Shown here: piece by piece, positions 16,815-23,765 of the stretch | Layout: the number at the start of each line of letters is the position of its first letter | How positions within the stretch are numbered: the stretch's first letter is position 1 | Origin: Paracoccaceae bacterium | Lineage (GTDB): Bacteria; Pseudomonadota; Alphaproteobacteria; Rhodobacterales; Rhodobacteraceae | Assembly: GCA_020852535.1 (NCBI GenBank) | Contig: JADZAO010000126.1 | Location: forward strand, 1-28,960 | DNA: 28,960 nt | Direction: 5' to 3' | Notes under the pieces: generated by a model | The model's input: only the letters and a program-made list of their open reading frames with translations | What the model was told of the DNA's origin: nothing | The model's database searches: none | Program-made: the position numbers and the translations under genes

Positions 16815-16843
16815 TTGCAAGCGAAGTTTGTAATTGCTAACTT
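16815..16843 (+). promoter_or_regulatory. Possible rpoH promoter
   Basis: TTGCAA, 17 bases, then TAACTT, about 50 bases ahead of the rpoH start. The -35 match to a housekeeping promoter is fair and the -10 match weak, so this is only a candidate. Confidence 0.25.
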
Positions 16844-16894
16844 AGCTGGTCCTCGGGGCTGCAATCAGACCGAGGTAGAGAAAGGGGGCACGAG

Positions 16895-17788
16895 ATGAGC
16901 ACCTATAGTAAGTTACCTGCACCGAGCCCAGAACAGGGTTTGAATCGGTATCTGCAGGAAATCCGCAAATTTCCTCTTCTGGAACCAGAAGAGGAATACA
17001 TGCTTGCCAAGCGCTGGGTCGATCATGAGGATGCGCGGGCGGCGCATAAGTTGGTTACCAGTCATCTGCGCTTGGCCGCCAAGATTGCCATGGGTTATCG
17101 TGGCTACGGTTTGCCACAAGCCGAGGTGATTTCGGAAGCCAACGTCGGTCTGATGCAGGCCGTGAAGCGTTTTGATCCTGAACGTGGGTTTCGGCTTGCG
17201 ACTTACGCCATGTGGTGGATTAGGGCGAGCATCCAAGAATATATCCTGCGGTCTTGGAGTCTTGTGAAACTTGGCACGACGAGTGCGCAGAAGAAGCTTT
17301 TTTTCAACCTGCGTAAGGCTAAGGCTAGGTTAGGCGTTTTGGAAGAGGGAGATCTGCGACCGGAAAACGTTGCGCAGATTGCTAGAGATTTGTCGGTGAC
17401 CGAGAATGAGGTCATTGCTATGAACCGTCGGATGGCGGGGGCGGATGCTTCGCTGAACGCGATGGTCGGATCCGAGGAAGGGTCAAGTCAGTGGCAGGAC
17501 TGGTTGGAGGACGAGGATAGCGATCAGGCTGGCGCCTATGCCGAGCGTGACGAACTGGATATGCGGCGTGGGTTGCTCGCCGATGCGATGACCGTGTTGA
17601 ATGAGCGCGAGCGTGACATCTTGATGCAGCGGCGGCTGGCAGATACGCCGGTGACGCTGGAAGATCTGTCGGAAAGTTATAGTGTGAGTCGCGAGCGGAT
17701 CCGGCAGATTGAAGTTAGAGCTTTTGAAAAGTTGCAGGCGCGGATGCGCGAACTTGCCAAGAGTAAGGGAATTGTCGTTCCGGGCTGA
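16895..17788 (+). CDS. rpoH: RNA polymerase heat-shock sigma factor RpoH (sigma-32)
   Basis: Directs RNA polymerase to heat-shock promoters. The 297-residue protein has region 1.2 (LNRYLQEIRKFPLLEPEEEYMLAKRW) and region 2 (LVTSHLRLAAKIAMGYRGYGLPQAEVISEANVGL, split by the usual core-binding residues, then FRLATYAMWWIRASIQEYILRSWSLVKLGT). It also has the RpoH box QKKLFFNLRK near residue 130 and region 4.2 with the SVSRERIRQIEVRAFEKLQ helix-turn-helix. AAAGGGGG lies ahead of ATG 16895. Two candidate hairpins follow the stop. DegP and HflKC in the same window are typical members of a heat-shock regulon, but their promoters here give no clear proof. Confidence 0.96.
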   Translation: MSTYSKLPAPSPEQGLNRYLQEIRKFPLLEPEEEYMLAKRWVDHEDARAAHKLVTSHLRLAAKIAMGYRGYGLPQAEVISEANVGLMQAVKRFDPERGFRLATYAMWWIRASIQEYILRSWSLVKLGTTSAQKKLFFNLRKAKARLGVLEEGDLRPENVAQIARDLSVTENEVIAMNRRMAGADASLNAMVGSEEGSSQWQDWLEDEDSDQAGAYAERDELDMRRGLLADAMTVLNERERDILMQRRLADTPVTLEDLSESYSVSRERIRQIEVRAFEKLQARMRELAKSKGIVVPG

Positions 17789-17809
17789 TCTGGTCTACTT
17801 TGATGGGCT

Positions 17810-17836
17810 CCCAAAAGAGAGGCTTTGGGTTCTCTT
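17810..17836 (+). terminator. Possible rpoH terminator with two alternative stems
   Basis: CCCAAA/TTTGGG (17810-17815 with 17824-17829) and AAGAGA/TCTCTT (17815-17820 with 17831-17836) overlap, so they are mutually exclusive. They lie about 20-45 bases after the rpoH stop. Confidence 0.4.
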
Positions 17837-17873
17837 CGCTCGTTTTGTATGAGCCTTTGAGAATATTTCGTAG

Positions 17874-17903
17874 CAAGAGGAAGCGCTGTCTTGCGTCCTC
17901 TTG
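17874..17903 (+). terminator. Second hairpin downstream of rpoH
   Basis: CAAGAGGA (17874-17881) and TCCTCTTG (17896-17903) form a perfect 8-bp stem with a 14-base loop, followed shortly by CTTTT. The rest of the 270-base spacer up to psd shows no recognisable gene. Confidence 0.4.
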
Positions 17904-18059
17904 GAGCTTTTGGCAGAGCTAGTTGGGCTATCTGCTGTGATCATCTACGTGGTTGTCGGAAGGGGTTCTGGTGGCTGATGGTTTTGGATGGTTAAGTGTC
18001 GTTTCTGGTTGCTCGAATGGGGACCAGCAGCTAGGACGCCTGAACTGGAGTGATGTCAG

Positions 18060-18752
18060 ATGACGATGCTTGAGACCTTTATCAAACCGATGCACCGCGA
18101 GGGCTTACCTTTTGTTACAGCATTTGCAGTGGCGACACTGGTGCTGTTTTGGATATGGGAACCGGTTGGCTGGGCTGGGGTAGGGATGACGCTCTGGTGC
18201 TATTACTTCTTCCGTGATCCTAAGCGTGCCGTACCGACAAACGCCGGTTTGATGGTGTCGCCTGCCGATGGCGTGGTGTCGCTGATTGAGCGGGCAGTGC
18301 CTCCGGCCGAGCTGGGTATGGCACCCGAGGCGCTTGTGCGGGTTTCTGTCTTTATGTCGGTGTTTAATTGCCATGTGAACCGTGCGCCGATCGCCGGAAA
18401 GGTGGCGGAGATATCCTATCGTCCCGGCAAGTTTTTGAATGCCGCGATGGACAAGGCGTCGATTGATAATGAGCGTAATTCTTTACGAATCGACATGGTG
18501 GATGGTCGGTCGATTGCCGTGGTGCAGATTGCCGGTCTTGTGGCGCGCCGGATTGTTTGCTTCGCTTCTAAAGGGCAGGATCTTCGCACTGGTGAACGTT
18601 TCGGGCTGATCCGCTTTGGGTCGAGGCTGGATATTTATTTGCCTGATGGTGTCGAACCGCAGGTGGCGGTAGGGCAGAATTGCGTAGCGGGCGAGACGGT
18701 GATCGCTGTGATCGGGCAAGATGCACCGCAGCGCATCGCGCGTATGGAATAA
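18060..18752 (+). CDS. psd: Phosphatidylserine decarboxylase proenzyme
   Basis: Turns phosphatidylserine into phosphatidylethanolamine at the inner membrane. The 230-residue protein is the short form typical of Alphaproteobacteria. It has hydrophobic N-terminal segments (about 17-50), YFFRDPKR, SPADGVVS, and FMSVFNCHVNRAPI with the conserved His. It ends with RFGLIRFGSRLDIYLP, whose Gly-Ser bond is the self-cleavage site that forms the pyruvoyl group. ATG 18060 follows GGAGTGATGTCAG. pssA begins five bases after the stop, so the two are in one operon. Confidence 0.97.
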   Translation: MTMLETFIKPMHREGLPFVTAFAVATLVLFWIWEPVGWAGVGMTLWCYYFFRDPKRAVPTNAGLMVSPADGVVSLIERAVPPAELGMAPEALVRVSVFMSVFNCHVNRAPIAGKVAEISYRPGKFLNAAMDKASIDNERNSLRIDMVDGRSIAVVQIAGLVARRIVCFASKGQDLRTGERFGLIRFGSRLDIYLPDGVEPQVAVGQNCVAGETVIAVIGQDAPQRIARME

Positions 18753-18757
18753 GCGCG

Positions 18758-19516
18758 ATGAAAGCGCCAAATGACGTGTCGTCGTCGCGTAAGAAGCTGC
18801 ATATCTTGCAACTTCTGCCGAACCTAGTTTCGATACTTGGTCTTTGTTCGGGGCTGACGGCGATTCGTTTTGCTGTAAATGGGCGCTTTGCAACGGCAAT
18901 TACGTTAATTGGCCTCGCCGCTGCGTTGGATGCGCTGGACGGGCGGCTCGCGCGAATGTTGAAGTCTGAAAGTGCCATCGGGGCCGAACTGGACAGCCTT
19001 GGTGACTTCGTCAATTGTGGTGTGACGCCGGCACTGGTGCTGTATTTTTGGGGCTTGGAAGGGGAAGCCTCACTCGGCTGGATAGCAGCATTGATCTATG
19101 CGATTTGCTGCATGTTGCGGCTGGCGCGTTTCAATGTCGGCAACAAGGCAGTGGCGGATGCCGTTTTTGTTGAACGCGCTACCTTTGTTGGCGTTCCAAG
19201 TCCTGAGGGCGCAATGTTGGTGTTGGCGCCAATGTATCTGTCGTTTACTTATGGTGGCCTGCTAATTCCGGGTTTTGCCATCGCATTTTGGATGGTGGCG
19301 ATGGGTGCCTTGATGATCAGCCGGATCAGGACGCCTTCGCTGAAACGTGTTACGGTTTACGCTGAATATGCGAAATACATTCTAGTCGGCGGGGCGGCGG
19401 TTGTCGCGGCTTTGCTGACTTATCCTTGGGTGACGCTGCTGGGGTTGGCTGTGGCCTATCTGGTGGCAATCTTGTTTTTGTGGCGGCGCGAGATTGCGCA
19501 ACGAAAGGTTGGTTGA
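18758..19516 (+). CDS. pssA: CDP-diacylglycerol-serine O-phosphatidyltransferase
   Basis: Makes phosphatidylserine from CDP-diacylglycerol and serine, supplying the substrate for Psd. The 252-residue integral membrane protein has the CDP-alcohol phosphotransferase motif (DG-x2-AR-x8-G-x3-D-x3-D) seen in DALDGRLARMLKS followed by GAELDSLGD. It also has several membrane helices, including LVSILGLCSGLTAIRFA and the C-terminal ILVGGAAVVAALLTYPWV. I use ATG 18758 because it follows the psd stop by five bases and homologues begin near this point; the frame reaches further back only inside psd. The methyltransferase gene starts at the base after its stop. Confidence 0.95.
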   Translation: MKAPNDVSSSRKKLHILQLLPNLVSILGLCSGLTAIRFAVNGRFATAITLIGLAAALDALDGRLARMLKSESAIGAELDSLGDFVNCGVTPALVLYFWGLEGEASLGWIAALIYAICCMLRLARFNVGNKAVADAVFVERATFVGVPSPEGAMLVLAPMYLSFTYGGLLIPGFAIAFWMVAMGALMISRIRTPSLKRVTVYAEYAKYILVGGAAVVAALLTYPWVTLLGLAVAYLVAILFLWRREIAQRKVG

Positions 19517-20140
19517 GTGGATATTCAGGCGGTTCGCAAGTCATATGCGCTTTGGGCGCCGATCTATGATATGACCTTTGGCCGGATTACGGGGGTGGGG
19601 CGGAGCCGTGCGGTTTCGGTCCTGAATAGTCTGGGCGGGCGGGTTCTAGAAGTGGGAGTCGGGACGGGTTTGGCCTTGCCGCAATACGGACAGGGTGTTG
19701 AGGTTATAGGAATCGACGCTTCGGCCCAGATGCTAGAAAAGGCGCAAGGCAAGGTGGCGGAGCTGGGTTTACGCCATGTGAAGGCGCTGCGCGAGATGGA
19801 TGCGCGGGAGATGGAATTCGCAGACGGTAGTTTTGACGCGGTGGCCGCTATGCATATTATGTCGGTGGTTCCGGAACCTGAACGGGTGATGGCCGAGATG
19901 GTGCGGGTGCTGCGTCCGGGCGGAGCGCTTCTTGTGGTGAATCATTTTGCGCGGGATGCAGCAGACTTTGGCTTGTTGGCATGGCTTGAAAGAGTGGCGG
20001 CACCCTTGGCCAATATGATCGGTTGGCATTCGGATTTCGAGCGGTCGGTGGTGCTAAATACCCCGGGGCTGACACTGGTCGAAGAGGCGCATTTGCCGCC
20101 TTTTGGCATGATGACTCTGCTGCGTCTGCGGAAGGATTGA
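19517..20140 (+). CDS. pmtA: SAM-dependent methyltransferase, probably phosphatidylethanolamine N-methyltransferase
   Basis: A 207-residue class I methyltransferase. The SAM-binding motif I is GGRVLEVGVGTGLALPQYG (about 35-53), followed by VIGIDASAQMLEKAQ, then DGSFDAVAAMHIMSVVPEPERVMAEMVRVLRPGGALLVVNHFA. The VLEVGVGTG-LALP form and the MSVVPEP phrase resemble the Rhodobacter-type PmtA, which methylates phosphatidylethanolamine three times to phosphatidylcholine. Its position directly after psd and pssA supports a phospholipid role. The GTG start at 19517 follows the pssA stop with no gap. A UbiE-like quinone methyltransferase is the alternative. Confidence 0.75.
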   Translation: MDIQAVRKSYALWAPIYDMTFGRITGVGRSRAVSVLNSLGGRVLEVGVGTGLALPQYGQGVEVIGIDASAQMLEKAQGKVAELGLRHVKALREMDAREMEFADGSFDAVAAMHIMSVVPEPERVMAEMVRVLRPGGALLVVNHFARDAADFGLLAWLERVAAPLANMIGWHSDFERSVVLNTPGLTLVEEAHLPPFGMMTLLRLRKD

Positions 20141-20283
20141 GGTTATCGAGTGTGAGCAGTGAATGCACGCTCACGGGCGTTCTTGGCAATGCCAAATTTT
20201 CCCCTGATCATACGGTACCTGTCTATCCATATAGGGAAAAACGCTGATTTTTTTGGTAATGTACGCCTTAAAATCTTGATCGG

Positions 20284-20316
20284 GGACGCAAGGGTGTGGA
20301 ATAAAATGCTGCGTCC
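20284..20316. terminator. Hairpin at the 3' side of pepF, facing pmtA
   Basis: GGACGCA (20284-20290) pairs with TGCGTCC (20310-20316), directly beyond the pepF stop, with TTT next on the plus strand. A second inverted repeat, GTGAGC/GCTCAC (20152-20157 with 20169-20174), lies closer to the pmtA stop. Both genes converge on this 180-base gap. Confidence 0.5.
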
Positions 20317-20318
20317 TT

Positions 20319-22139
20319 TCACTCTTCCATCGCTTCGAGTTCATCGATGAATCTTGCGATCATCGATATGCCCTTGTCCCAGAATTTTGGTTTTGAGGCG
20401 TCGAGGCCGAAAGGGGAGATGAGGTCTTTGTGGTGTTTTGAACCGCCTGCTTTTAGCATGTCGAAATATTTCGACTGGAAGTTGGGCATGCCATCTTCGT
20501 AGGCGGCGTAGAGCGCGTTTACGAGGCCGTCGCCAAAGGCATAGGCATAGACGTAGAAGGGCGAGTGGACGAAGTGCGGGATATAAGCCCAGAAGGTTTC
20601 GTAGCCGTCCATGAATTCGAAGGCGTCACCGAGCGATTGCATCTGCACTGACATCCAGAGCTTGTTGATGTCATCTGGCGTTAGTTCGCCTTGCGCCCGT
20701 GCCGCGTGGAGTTTGCATTCAAAATCGTAGAAGGCGATTTGGCGGACGACCGTGTTGATCATATCTTCGACTTTGCCGGCGAGTAGGGTCTTGCGTTCGG
20801 CCTTGGTCTTGGCGCCGTCGAGGAGTGTTCGAAAGGTGAGCATTTCGCCGAAGACACTAGCGGTTTCTGCCAACGTGAGCGGCGTTGATGAGAGGAGTTC
20901 GCCTTGACCCGCGGCCAGTACCTGATGGATGCCGTGACCGAGTTCATGGGCTAGTGTCATCACGTCGCGTGGTTTGCCCAAGTAGTTGAGCATGACATAG
21001 GGGTGCACGGTCGTGACCGTGGGGTGCGCAAAGGCGCCCGGTGCTTTGCCTGGCTTTACGCCCGCGTCGATCCAGCCCTTTTCGAAGAAGGGCTTGGCTA
21101 GGTCCGCCATTTCGGGGGAGAAAGCGTCGTAGGCTTCCATCACCATTGATCTGGCAGTAGGCCAGTCTATGGTTTTAGGGGTTTCGAACGGTAAGGGGGC
21201 GTTGCGGTCCCAGATTTGCAGTTTTTCCAGCCCCATCCATTTGGCTTTTAGCCGGTAGTAGCGGTGAGACAGCTTGGGATAGGCCGCGACCACGGCGTTG
21301 CGCAGTGCTTCCACCACTTCAGGCTCGACATGGTTCGACAGGTGCCGTCCGGTCTGTGGGGTTGGCATCTTTCGCCAGCGGTCCTCAATCTCTTTTTCTT
21401 TGGCCAGCGTGTTGTGAACGCGGGCGAAGAGTTTGATGTGTTTGTTGAAGACGGCGGCTAGGGCGCGGGCCGCTACCTCGCGTTTGGTACGGTCGTTATC
21501 ACTAAGTAGGTTGAGCGTGGCCTCGAGGTTTAGTTCTTCGCCTGCTACTTTGAACATTAGGCCTGCTATTGTTTCGTCAAATAGGCGGTTCCATGCGGCA
21601 GAGCCCACGGTGGACTGGTCGTGCAGGAATTTTTCTAGCTCGTCTGACAGTTGGTAGGGTCGCATGGCACGCATGCGGTCGAAGACGGGTTCGTAGCGAG
21701 CGAGGTCGGCGTTCTGTGTGAGGAGGCCTGATAAATGTGCGTCGTCGAGACGGTTGAATTCGAGGGTGAAGAAGACCAGCGGCGTGGTGAAATCGGTGAT
21801 AGTTTCCCGCGCGTCAGCCATAAATTTGGCACGATCACTGTCCATTGTGTTTTGGTAGTAGCGCAGGCCCGCGAAGGACATGATGCGGTCCGCGATCATC
21901 TTAATCTGTTCGTATTCTTGGACACAGGTGAGCAGGGCCGCTGCGTCGAGGCGGGCTAGTTTGTTTTCGTATGCTGCGGCGAAGCTGGTGCAGGCTTTTT
22001 TGAGCCATTCCATATCACGCTTTAACTCCGGCGCGTCGGTGGTGGGGTAAAGGTCGGTTAGGTCCCATTCGGGTAGGCTGCAAAAGCCACCCGATGCGGT
22101 ATTGGCGTCAAAGACGGGGCGAGTTCGGGAAAGCGTCAT
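20319..22139 (-). CDS. pepF: Oligoendopeptidase F (M3 family metallopeptidase)
   Basis: Cytoplasmic zinc peptidase that trims short peptides. The 606-residue protein has the helical N-terminal half of the PepF/M3 family (from WDLTDLYPTTDAPELKRDMEWL). The zinc site is HELGH in VMTLAHELGHGIHQVLA (about residues 390-406), with the third ligand Glu in PLTLAETASVFGEMLTF. GDGLVNALYAAYEDGM lies near the end. All key residues are present. The start ATG complements 22137-22139. It converges on pmtA and is preceded by a long gene-poor region. Confidence 0.95.
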   Translation of the reverse strand: MTLSRTRPVFDANTASGGFCSLPEWDLTDLYPTTDAPELKRDMEWLKKACTSFAAAYENKLARLDAAALLTCVQEYEQIKMIADRIMSFAGLRYYQNTMDSDRAKFMADARETITDFTTPLVFFTLEFNRLDDAHLSGLLTQNADLARYEPVFDRMRAMRPYQLSDELEKFLHDQSTVGSAAWNRLFDETIAGLMFKVAGEELNLEATLNLLSDNDRTKREVAARALAAVFNKHIKLFARVHNTLAKEKEIEDRWRKMPTPQTGRHLSNHVEPEVVEALRNAVVAAYPKLSHRYYRLKAKWMGLEKLQIWDRNAPLPFETPKTIDWPTARSMVMEAYDAFSPEMADLAKPFFEKGWIDAGVKPGKAPGAFAHPTVTTVHPYVMLNYLGKPRDVMTLAHELGHGIHQVLAAGQGELLSSTPLTLAETASVFGEMLTFRTLLDGAKTKAERKTLLAGKVEDMINTVVRQIAFYDFECKLHAARAQGELTPDDINKLWMSVQMQSLGDAFEFMDGYETFWAYIPHFVHSPFYVYAYAFGDGLVNALYAAYEDGMPNFQSKYFDMLKAGGSKHHKDLISPFGLDASKPKFWDKGISMIARFIDELEAMEE

Positions 22140-22501
22140 GACGGACCTTTTGGGAAAAAACCTTGGGACACATCTAGGTAGGCGGGCGCGTGGTTCAAGG
22201 GTAGGGTGGAGTTTCTGTTTTGGGCTGTTTTAGACGGGCGCAGATATTCCAGGGGGATCTGGTGGTGTTGCCTTTCGCTTTTAGCCATTCAATTATATGT
22301 TATTTTGAAAAGAACATACGGTTTTGATGCTGTCTGTCTCCTTCATTTTTTTGTTGCGCCGCCAGCGGTCATTCGGAGAAAGCGGCGGGCCATGCCCGAT
22401 TTGTGATGGGGGCTGATTTGGATACCGTTAAAGACGTGTTACGGCGTCATGTGGTGGAAAGGTCGTAGTGTCTTAGAGTGTTTTTTGGGCTACTTAGCAG
22501 G
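22140..22501. other. Gene-poor region upstream of pepF
   Basis: No credible intact gene on either strand in about 360 bases. It must include the pepF promoter. On the minus strand around 22400-22340 a broken frame reads ARRFLRMTAGGATKK before a stop, which could be a relic of an unknown gene or chance. No repeat or hairpin stands out. Confidence 0.4.
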
Positions 22502-22759
22502 TTATTTCGCCGTCGGTCCGTCCGGGATTGAAAAACCCTTCATCAGCGATCGTACGTGTATAGAGCTGCTCATCGAATGGCTGATCATGAAATATGGTTC
22601 GGGTCGACCGTGCATCCCTACCGCGTTGAGCTTGCGTTGGCATTCGTCAAAGTGGTCCATATCGCCGAGTATTGGGCGTGTGGTGATACATTGGCTAAGG
22701 GCGTTGATCACTGTGTTTACATTGCCATAAAGTGGCGTTGTCGGCAGAGGTTCACTCAA
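22502..22759 (-). CDS. Unrecognised small ORF downstream of the SCP2 gene
   Basis: An 85-codon frame from a TTG at 22757-22759 to TAA at 22502. The text looks protein-like (PLYGNVNTVINALSQC, then GDMDHFDECQRKLNAVGMHG, then RPEPYFMISHSMSSS), with a balanced composition and no low complexity. I do not recognise the family. The frame is open upstream into the end of the SCP2 gene, no good ribosome site precedes the TTG, and no long homologue comes to mind. It may be a small real gene, or the leftover end of a larger gene that decayed, as happened nearby. Confidence 0.3.
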   Translation of the reverse strand: MSEPLPTTPLYGNVNTVINALSQCITTRPILGDMDHFDECQRKLNAVGMHGRPEPYFMISHSMSSSIHVRSLMKGFSIPDGPTAK

Positions 22760-22778
22760 GGCGGTATCGTGGGTGCGC

Positions 22779-23066
22779 TTATCTGAGGGCCGAGCCGAGT
22801 GTTACTGCTAGCTTCATGTTGCCATCGATTGACAGTTTGCCGGTCATAAAAGCCGTTGTCGGGTTTAGGTTGCCGTTGACGATAGCGCGGAAGGTGTCGG
22901 GGCTCGCGGTCAGGGTGACATCGGCAGGTTCATCACCGGCGTGGATTGTTGCGCCGGCGATCATCACAGCGCCTTCTCCGAGGATAACGAATTTTGCCAC
23001 GCCGTCGAACGGGCTGGTCAGTTTTGCGCCAAGGGCTTCGACGGCGGCATCTATCACTTGGCTCAT
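22779..23066 (-). CDS. SCP2 sterol-binding domain protein
   Basis: A 95-residue protein that is one SCP2 domain: an N-terminal helix (VIDAAVEALGAKL), the strands KFVILGEGAVMIAG and ADVTLTASPDTFRAIVNGNLNPTTAF, and the final helix entrance MTGKLSIDGNMKLAVTLGSAL. SCP2 domains bind lipids or fatty acyl chains in a hydrophobic tunnel. The physiological ligand in bacteria is mostly unknown. The ATG complements 23064-23066. It is divergent from the TPR gene, with about 75 bases between starts. Confidence 0.9.
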   Translation of the reverse strand: MSQVIDAAVEALGAKLTSPFDGVAKFVILGEGAVMIAGATIHAGDEPADVTLTASPDTFRAIVNGNLNPTTAFMTGKLSIDGNMKLAVTLGSALR

Positions 23067-23140
23067 AGCTTAGTCCTGATCGCTGGGAAGTGACTAGAGA
23101 ACATCTGGCATTTCGCAGTGGTTGGGTTATCTATTCTATT

Positions 23141-23701
23141 ATGAAAGCATGTGTTTCATTCTACAATCATATCGCTGCGGCATTTGTCGCGCTTTTTTTA
23201 TGGTCTGCGCCAGTTTTTGAGGATGAAGCAGTGCTGGACAAGTTGTTTGATGAGTTGAAATCAGCGGATGCACAGGCTTCGCGTGAAATCGAGCAGGAAA
23301 TCTGGAACGAGTGGTCAAAATCGGGATCGCCTGCGATGGATCTTTTGCTTGAACGCGGTCGCAAGGCGATGGCCGAAGGTGATTTTCCTGTCGCTATTGA
23401 GCATTTGACCGCACTGATTGACCATGCGCCCGGTTTTGTTGAAGGTTGGAACCTACGAGCTACCTGTTATCACCAGATGGGTGAGCTTGGTCCGGCGGTG
23501 CAGGACATCGCGCATGTGCTGACGCTGAACCCGCGCCACTTTGGCGCATTGTCGAGGTTGGCAATGATTTTCGAGGAGATGGGCCAGCCCAAAAAGGCGA
23601 TTGAGGTCTATAAGAGCGCTTTAGCTATACACCCCAATATGGCTGGAGTATTGGACTCTGTCGAACGGCTTACCGCTGAGGCGTCCGGGCAGGATCTCTG
23701 A
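23141..23701 (+). CDS. Exported tetratricopeptide-repeat protein
   Basis: From ATG 23141 the protein has 186 residues. The N-terminus (MKACVSFYNHIAAAFVALFLW) fits a signal peptide or anchor, so the protein is probably periplasmic. The rest is helical TPR, with repeat-like units around LLERGRKAMAEGDFPVAIEHL, GWNLRATCYHQMGELGPAVQDI and SRLAMIFEEMGQPKKAIEVY, each followed by a proline-ended turn (HAPG, LNPR, IHPN). TPR proteins act as protein-binding scaffolds. The partner is unknown. The open frame reaches back to 23090, but 23141 is preferred for the signal peptide; no clear Shine-Dalgarno is seen. Confidence 0.8.
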   Translation: MKACVSFYNHIAAAFVALFLWSAPVFEDEAVLDKLFDELKSADAQASREIEQEIWNEWSKSGSPAMDLLLERGRKAMAEGDFPVAIEHLTALIDHAPGFVEGWNLRATCYHQMGELGPAVQDIAHVLTLNPRHFGALSRLAMIFEEMGQPKKAIEVYKSALAIHPNMAGVLDSVERLTAEASGQDL

Positions 23702-23765
23702 CAGAGAGTTGGCATGTGGGGCGACTATGAGGATATGGCGCTTCTTAGGTCTGCAAACATCTGTA

